In this document: positions 38,457 to 38,713 of the stretch, one piece after another
Layout of the letters: the number at the start of each line of letters is the position of its first letter
Position numbering within the stretch: the first letter of the stretch is position 1
Origin: Citrobacter braakii
Lineage (GTDB): Bacteria > Pseudomonadota > Gammaproteobacteria > Enterobacterales > Enterobacteriaceae
NCBI RefSeq assembly: GCF_002075345.1
Contig: NZ_NAEW01000025.1
Span: 1-38,713, forward strand
DNA: 38,713 nt
Direction of reading: 5' to 3'
The notes under the pieces: model-generated
What the model was told of the DNA's origin: nothing
Database searches by the model: none
Seen by the model: only the letters and a program-made list of their open reading frames with translations
Made by a program: the position numbers and the translations under genes

Positions 38457-38484
38457 TTGACTCTGAAAGAGGAAAGCGTAATAT
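38457..38484 (+). promoter_or_regulatory. rRNA operon promoter P2
   Basis: TTGACT (38457-38462), a 16-base spacer and TAATAT (38479-38484), followed by ACGCCACC. It lies about 110 bases after P1, as in E. coli rrn operons. Confidence 0.85.
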
Positions 38485-38522
38485 ACGCCACCTCGCGACA
38501 GAGCGCTAAAGCGCGTCGCAAC

Positions 38523-38535
38523 TGCTCTTTAACAA
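38523..38535 (+). promoter_or_regulatory. boxA antitermination site of the rrn leader
   Basis: TGCTCTTTAACAA is a consensus rrn boxA, bound as RNA by NusB and S10 (encoded by rpsJ in this window). It lets the rRNA transcript escape Rho and helps processing. The leader from here to 38662 carries the upstream half of the 16S processing stem. Confidence 0.93.
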
Positions 38536-38662
38536 TTTATCAGACAATCTGTGTGGGCACTCGAAGATACGGATTCTTAACGTCGCAAGACGAAAAATGA
38601 ATACCAAGTCTCTGAGTGAACACGTAATTCATTACGAAGTTTAATTCACGAGCATCAAACTT

Positions 38663-38713
38663 AAATTGAAGAGTTTGATCATGGCTCAGATTGAACGCTG
38701 GCGGCAGGCCTAA
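38663..38713 (+). rRNA. rrs: 16S ribosomal RNA, 5' end (partial)
   Basis: AAATTGAAGAGTTTGATCAT at 38663 is the exact mature 5' end of enterobacterial 16S rRNA. The gene continues past the right edge after 51 bases (ACGCTGGCGGCAGGCCTAA). By position (next to yrdA) it corresponds to rrsD of the rrnD operon. Confidence 0.98.

Overview
The window is a chromosomal segment of a gammaproteobacterium of the family Enterobacteriaceae. Ribosomal protein sequences and gene order match the tufA / S10 / spc / alpha / rrnD neighbourhood of Escherichia coli. The less constrained proteins (GspA-O, DprA, AroE, RsmB) differ clearly from what I remember of E. coli K-12, so a relative such as Citrobacter, or a neighbour in the Escherichia-Salmonella-Citrobacter group, is more likely. 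I cannot settle the species without a search.

Layout. (1) 1-1106: 3' end of tufA with its terminator, then the iron-storage pair bfd-bfr. (2) 1106-13937: a complete-looking type II secretion (T2SS) block. gspC-D-E-F-G-H-I-J-K-L-M-O runs on the minus strand in one tightly overlapping operon, and gspA-gspB is divergent on the plus strand. gspN and the pilotin gene gspS are absent here. The chitinase gene chiA, which in E. coli K-12 lies between tufA and bfd, is also absent. (3) 13948-19153: S10 operon (rpsJ, rplC, rplD, rplW, rplB, rpsS, rplV, rpsC, rplP, rpmC, rpsQ) with its L4-type leader. (4) 19179-24791: spc operon (rplN to rpmJ, including secY). (5) 24810-27834: alpha operon (rpsM, rpsK, rpsD, rpoA, rplQ). 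(6) 27900-28979: yhdN, zntR, arfA on plus. (7) 28976-33741: mscL (own promoter), then the minus-strand run def-fmt-rsmB-trkA. (8) 33871-37663: dprA, smg, yrdD, tsaC, aroE, yrdB on plus. (9) yrdA on minus, then the P1/P2 promoters, leader and first 51 bases of a 16S rRNA gene at the right edge.

How it works together. Most of the window makes and tunes the translation apparatus: ribosomal proteins, RNA polymerase alpha, SecY, initiator-tRNA formylation and deformylation (fmt, def), 16S m5C967 methylation (rsmB), tRNA t6A synthesis (tsaC), ribosome rescue (arfA), and an rRNA operon whose boxA is read by NusB with S10, encoded in the same window. The T2SS block is the only accessory-looking module. 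It predicts export of folded periplasmic proteins across the outer membrane, but no obvious substrate is encoded here.

I found no novel system. The observations most worth a second look are regulatory: a terminator-like hairpin in the spc leader, a terminator hairpin and missing Shine-Dalgarno sequence in front of rsmB, the lack of a terminator between gspB and the S10 promoter, the RNase III-type hairpin inside arfA, and a full-length GspO with its zinc-binding cysteines.
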